From Bradyrhizobium sp. in8p8 (GTDB lineage Bacteria > Pseudomonadota > Alphaproteobacteria > Rhizobiales > Xanthobacteraceae), in assembly GCF_000426845.1 (NCBI RefSeq), contig NZ_AUGD01000011.1:62001-126000 (forward strand): a stretch of 64,000 bases of DNA, given 5' to 3'. The notes beneath the pieces are model-generated. The model was not told the origin of the DNA. It saw nothing but the letters and a program-made list of their open reading frames with translations, and searched no databases. Below, in pieces: positions 59,361-64,000 of this stretch (the stretch's first letter is position 1; every line of letters begins with the position of its first letter). The position numbers and the translations under genes were made by a program.

Positions 59361-60166
59361 TGCATTCGATCCCCGGCCGCCGCCTCATCATGGGGCTGTT
59401 CCTGGTTTTCCTGCTGCTGCCGATCTACTGGCTCGTCAACATGAGCTTCAAGACCAACAGCGAAATCGTCTCGACGATGACGCTGTGGCCGCACACCCCG
59501 ACGCTCCAGCACTACAAGCGCATCTTCACGGACGAGAGTTGGTATTCGGGCTACATCAACTCGCTGACATATGTGGTCCTCAACACCATCATCTCGATCT
59601 CGGTGGCGTTGCCGGCGGCTTACGCCTTCTCGCGCTATCGCTTCCTCGGCGACAAGCACCTGTTCTTCTGGCTGTTGTCGAACCGCATGGCGCCGGCGGC
59701 GGTCTACGCATTGCCGTTCTTCAACCTCTATTCGGCGATCGGCCTGTTCGATACGCCCTGGGCCGTCGCGCTCGCGCACTGCATCTTCAACGTCCCGCTG
59801 GCGGTGTGGATCCTGGAAGGCTTCGTCTCCGGCGTGCCGCGCGAAATCGACGAGACCGCCTTCCTCGACGGCTATTCCTTTCCGCGCTTCTTCATCAAGA
59901 TCCTGGTGCCGCTGATCGCGAGCGGGATCGGCGTCGCCGCCTTCTTCTGCTTCATGTTCTCCTGGGTCGAGCTCTTGCTCGCGCGCACGCTGACCTCGGT
60001 GCATGCAAAGCCGATCGCAGCGATCATGACGCGCACCGTGTCGGCGGCCGGCATGGATTGGGGCCTGCTCGCGGCCGCCGGCGTGCTCACCATCATCCCG
60101 GGTGCGCTGGTGATCTGGTTCGTCCGCAACTACATCGCGCGCGGCTTCGCGCTCGGTCGCGTCTGA
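59360..60166 (+). CDS. glpQ: Glycerol ABC transporter permease 2
   Basis: A 268-residue, six-helix permease of the MalG/UgpE type: helix 1 RLIMGLFLVFLLLPIYWLVNMS, the EAA-like loop EIDETAFLDGYSFPRFFIKILVPLI (about 170-194), and a final helix GVLTIIPGALVIWFVRNYIARG. This is the rhizobial permease gene, not the glycerophosphodiesterase named glpQ in E. coli. It starts at the overlapping TGATG of glpP. A short DUF2160 gene follows after 10 bp. Confidence 0.93.
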
Positions 60167-60176
60167 GGGGGCATCA

Positions 60177-60506
60177 ATGGAATCCATCGCATGGATGGCC
60201 TGGACGCTGCCGACCGCGATCTTCTTCGCCGCGCTCGCCTGCACGCTCGCCGTGATGACCTGGCTCGCAGCGGTCTATCCCGAGGCCGAGCGGGTCGGCG
60301 TGCTGCGCATCCCGACCACGCGCGGCGATCGCCTGTTCATCTCGCTGATCGCGGCCGCCGTCATCCACCTGGTGTGGATCGGCCTCGTCGGCACCGACCC
60401 CATCGCCACGCTCCCGATCGGCGAGGAGGGCTTGGAAATCTCGAGCCTGTGGCTCGCAAGTGGAATTTCGCTGCTGACGGCCGTGCTCATTTTCCGCACG
60501 GTCTGA
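60177..60506 (+). CDS. glpU: DUF2160 membrane protein of the glycerol operon
   Basis: A 109-residue protein with three membrane helices (LPTAIFFAALACTLAVMTWLAAVY, LFISLIAAAVIHLVWIGLVG and LWLASGISLLTAVLIFRTV). It matches GlpU of the Rhizobium glpSTPQUV system in position and type. Its function is not known; proposals include assistance in assembly or gating of the ABC transporter. AGGGGGC precedes the ATG. It is strictly within the operon between glpQ and glpV. Confidence 0.85.
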   Translation: MESIAWMAWTLPTAIFFAALACTLAVMTWLAAVYPEAERVGVLRIPTTRGDRLFISLIAAAVIHLVWIGLVGTDPIATLPIGEEGLEISSLWLASGISLLTAVLIFRTV

Positions 60507-60582
60507 AGCTCGCGAAGGGACGGCCAGATCCGGGCGCAATCCGGGTCTGTATAAAAGTTTGTCGCTGCAACGGAGGAACAAC

Positions 60583-62379
<1,797 letters not shown>

Positions 62380-62428
62380 TGTCGTAGATGTCGTGGCCGG
62401 ACCTGACCCGGCCATCCATCCAAACACG

Positions 62429-62460
62429 AAAGGCCGGGAGCGATCCCGGCCTTTTGGTTT
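62429..62460 (+). terminator. Rho-independent terminator of the glp operon
   Basis: AAAGGCCGGGA-GCGA-TCCCGGCCTTT is an 11-bp perfect stem (62429-62454) followed by TGGTTTTG. It closes the glpDSTPQUV transcript about 50 bp after the glpV stop. Confidence 0.85.
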
Positions 62461-62501
62461 TGTCTTTGCCTCTCCCATCAACCGGAGAGAGGGATAAGAC
62501 A

Positions 62502-63602
62502 TCACTCCGCCGGTTCGGCCGCCAGCGTCGGATAGTCGGTATAACCCTTGGCGCCGCCGCCGTAGAACGTGGTCTTGTCCCATTCGTTCAGAGGCGCGCC
62601 CTGCTTCAGCCGCTCGACGAGATCGGGGTTGGAGATGAACGGCTTGCCGAAGGCGATGAGGTCGGCCGCGTTAGCGTCCAGGATCTTGGTGGCGAGATCG
62701 AAATCATAGCCGTTGTTGGCGACGTAGGCGCCCGAGAAGCGCTTGCGCAAGGATGCATAATCGAACGGCGCGAAGTCGCGCGGGCCGCCGGTGGCGCCTT
62801 CGACGACGTGGAGATAGACCAGCTTCAGCGCGCTGAGGCCGTCGACAATGTGCTCGAACAGCGGCTGCGGGTTGCTGTCGGAAATGTCGTTGGCCGGCGT
62901 CACGGGCGAGATGCGGATGCCGGTGCGGTCGGCGCCGGCCTCGGCGGCGACGGCCTTGGACACTTCGAGCATCAGACGCGCGCGGTTCTCGATCGAGCCG
63001 CCATAGGCATCCGTGCGCTTGTTGGCGCCGTCCTTGGCGAACTGGTCGAGCAGATAGCCGTTGGCGCCGTGGATCTCGACGCCGTCGAAGCCGGCCTCCA
63101 GCGCGTTCTTCGTGGCGCGCTTGAAGTCGTCGATGATCCCTGGAATCTCGGAAAGCTCGAGCGCGCGTGGTTCGGAGACATCGGCAAAGCCGCCGTTCAC
63201 AAACGTCTTGCCCTTGGCGCGGATTGCGCTCGGTGCAACCGGGGCTGCTCCATTGGCTTGGAGATCGACATGCGAGATGCGGCCGACATGCCAGAGCTGG
63301 ATGAAGATCTTGCCGCCGCGTCCATGCACCTTGTCGGTGACCTTGCGCCAGCCGGCGACCTGGTCCTTGCTGTAGATGCCGGGCGTGTCCTGGTAGCCCT
63401 GGCCCTGCTGCGAGACCTGGCTTGCTTCGGTGATCAGGAGACCCGCGGAGGCGCGCTGGCCATAATAATCGGCCGCGAGCGGGCCGGGCACGAAGGTGCC
63501 TGGTACGGCGCGGTTGCGCGTCAGCGGCGCCATCACCAGGCGATTGGCCAGCGTGATCGGGCCGAGCTTGTAGGTTTCGAACAATTTGGTCGGGCGGCTC
63601 AT
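62502..63602 (-). CDS. Old Yellow Enzyme-type alkene reductase (NemA-like)
   Basis: A 366-residue FMN oxidoreductase: NRLVMAPLTRNRAVPG starts the barrel. IFIQLWHVGRISH is a substrate-pocket segment, GVEIHGANGYLLDQF holds the His/Asn pair that polarises the substrate, and SIENRARLMLEVSKAV and TGIRISPVTPAND follow. Such enzymes reduce activated C=C bonds and nitro groups, e.g. N-ethylmaleimide. The ATG at 63602 is the family start; the frame to 63692 adds unrelated residues. It stands alone. Confidence 0.9.
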   Translation of the reverse strand: MSRPTKLFETYKLGPITLANRLVMAPLTRNRAVPGTFVPGPLAADYYGQRASAGLLITEASQVSQQGQGYQDTPGIYSKDQVAGWRKVTDKVHGRGGKIFIQLWHVGRISHVDLQANGAAPVAPSAIRAKGKTFVNGGFADVSEPRALELSEIPGIIDDFKRATKNALEAGFDGVEIHGANGYLLDQFAKDGANKRTDAYGGSIENRARLMLEVSKAVAAEAGADRTGIRISPVTPANDISDSNPQPLFEHIVDGLSALKLVYLHVVEGATGGPRDFAPFDYASLRKRFSGAYVANNGYDFDLATKILDANAADLIAFGKPFISNPDLVERLKQGAPLNEWDKTTFYGGGAKGYTDYPTLAAEPAE

Positions 63603-63780
63603 GGGAGATGCTTCCGGGCAATGAGAGGTCACGAACACTTGTGCATCGTGACTGCGGGCGCAAGGGCGGAGCCATACGCAGCGCGCAGGCATGCTACGCG
63701 GCAGGGCCGCGTAGCATGATTCATGCGCAATTCCGGCCGCTGCAGCAGAGTTTCGCTACGCGGCCGTGCGTTTCGGCAAA

Positions 63781-64000
63781 TCAGTTCGCGCCCATGAAAT
63801 CGCGCTTGCCGATCTCGACGCCGTTATGGCGCAAAATGCCGTGGGCAGTCGCGGCGTGGAAATAGAAGTTCGGCAGCGAGAACGAACTCAGGAATTGCTG
63901 GCCCTTCATGGTGGTGGTCTTGTTGGGGCCGGACGGGAAGGTGACGTCTCTGGCTTCAGCCCCTTCGAACTGCTCGGGCTTGAACGACTTCACATAGTCG
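63781..64000 (-). CDS. DUF1993 protein, C-terminal part (runs off the window)
   Basis: The visible 72 C-terminal residues read DYVKSFKPEQFEGAEARDVTFPSGPN, then KGQQFLSSFSLPNFYFHAATAHGILRHNGVEIGKRDFMG. The LPNFYFHxxTAHxILRHNG pattern is that of DUF1993, four-helix DinB-like proteins of unknown function. The N-terminus is beyond position 64000. The gap of 178 bp to the alkene reductase gene carries no recognised signal. Confidence 0.85.
   Translation of the reverse strand, partial: DYVKSFKPEQFEGAEARDVTFPSGPNKTTTMKGQQFLSSFSLPNFYFHAATAHGILRHNGVEIGKRDFMGAN

Overview
The window is GC-rich alphaproteobacterial chromosome, most like Bradyrhizobium or a near relative (Nitrobacteraceae). The basis is codon and GC character, a glycerol operon of the rhizobial glpDSTPQUV type, three perfect matches to the general-stress sigma factor EcfG promoter (GGAAC-N16-CGTT), and Bradyrhizobium-style intergenic palindromes. 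No tRNA, rRNA, CRISPR array, insertion sequence or phage gene was found. It reads as ordinary, densely coded core or near-core chromosome.

Layout. 1-2676 (minus): the end of a polysaccharide locus with a secreted protein cut by the window edge and two GT4 glycosyltransferases. 2818-7573: aldose epimerase, metallo-hydrolase, a decayed response-regulator fragment, a lytic transglycosylase cut by an in-frame stop, and phosphoglucomutase. 7619-10528: a vanillate O-demethylase-type operon (vanA-vanR-vanB) with two exact operator-like palindromes. 10640-17692: a GGDEF-EAL protein, a membrane protein, a divergent SnoaL/TetR pair around a strong palindromic operator, a GMC oxidoreductase and hemC. 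17858-24086: hemE (convergent with hemC), a small stress protein, a Cache-PAS-GGDEF cyclase, slyX, trhO and a gamma-glutamyltransferase. 24251-28180: a three-subunit periplasmic molybdenum aldehyde oxidoreductase (PaoABC type). 28241-30810: FKBP isomerase, CsbD, cupin and two VOC proteins.

30965-37225: a FecR-domain protein and an outer-membrane barrel with a Pro/Ser/Thr stalk, divergent from a GT39 (protein O-mannosyltransferase family) gene; then an OmpA-domain protein, two small proteins and a YcaQ-type glycosylase. 37326-44495: DUF2809, an MFS carrier and an RND efflux pump whose two genes are separated by repeat elements, followed by a TetR regulator. 44664-51661: flavin reductase and a tight fatty-acid beta-oxidation operon (fadE, thiolase, fadJ/B, thioesterase). 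51882-53478: small proteins and a HAD phosphatase. 53571-62379: glpR and the operon glpD-glpS-glpT-glpP-glpQ-glpU-glpV for glycerol uptake and oxidation, ended by a clear terminator. 62502-64000: an Old Yellow Enzyme and a DUF1993 protein cut by the window end.

The points I rate highest are: (1) the glycerol importer ATPases GlpS and GlpT carry complementary defects that predict one canonical and one degenerate ATP site; (2) three small-protein genes (18998, 29093 minus, 51882) share EcfG-type promoters; (3) a GT39 mannosyltransferase-family gene sits back to back with a surface protein that has a Ser/Thr/Pro stalk, suggesting a dedicated glycosylation pair; (4) well-formed operators for VanR, GlpR and two TetR regulators.
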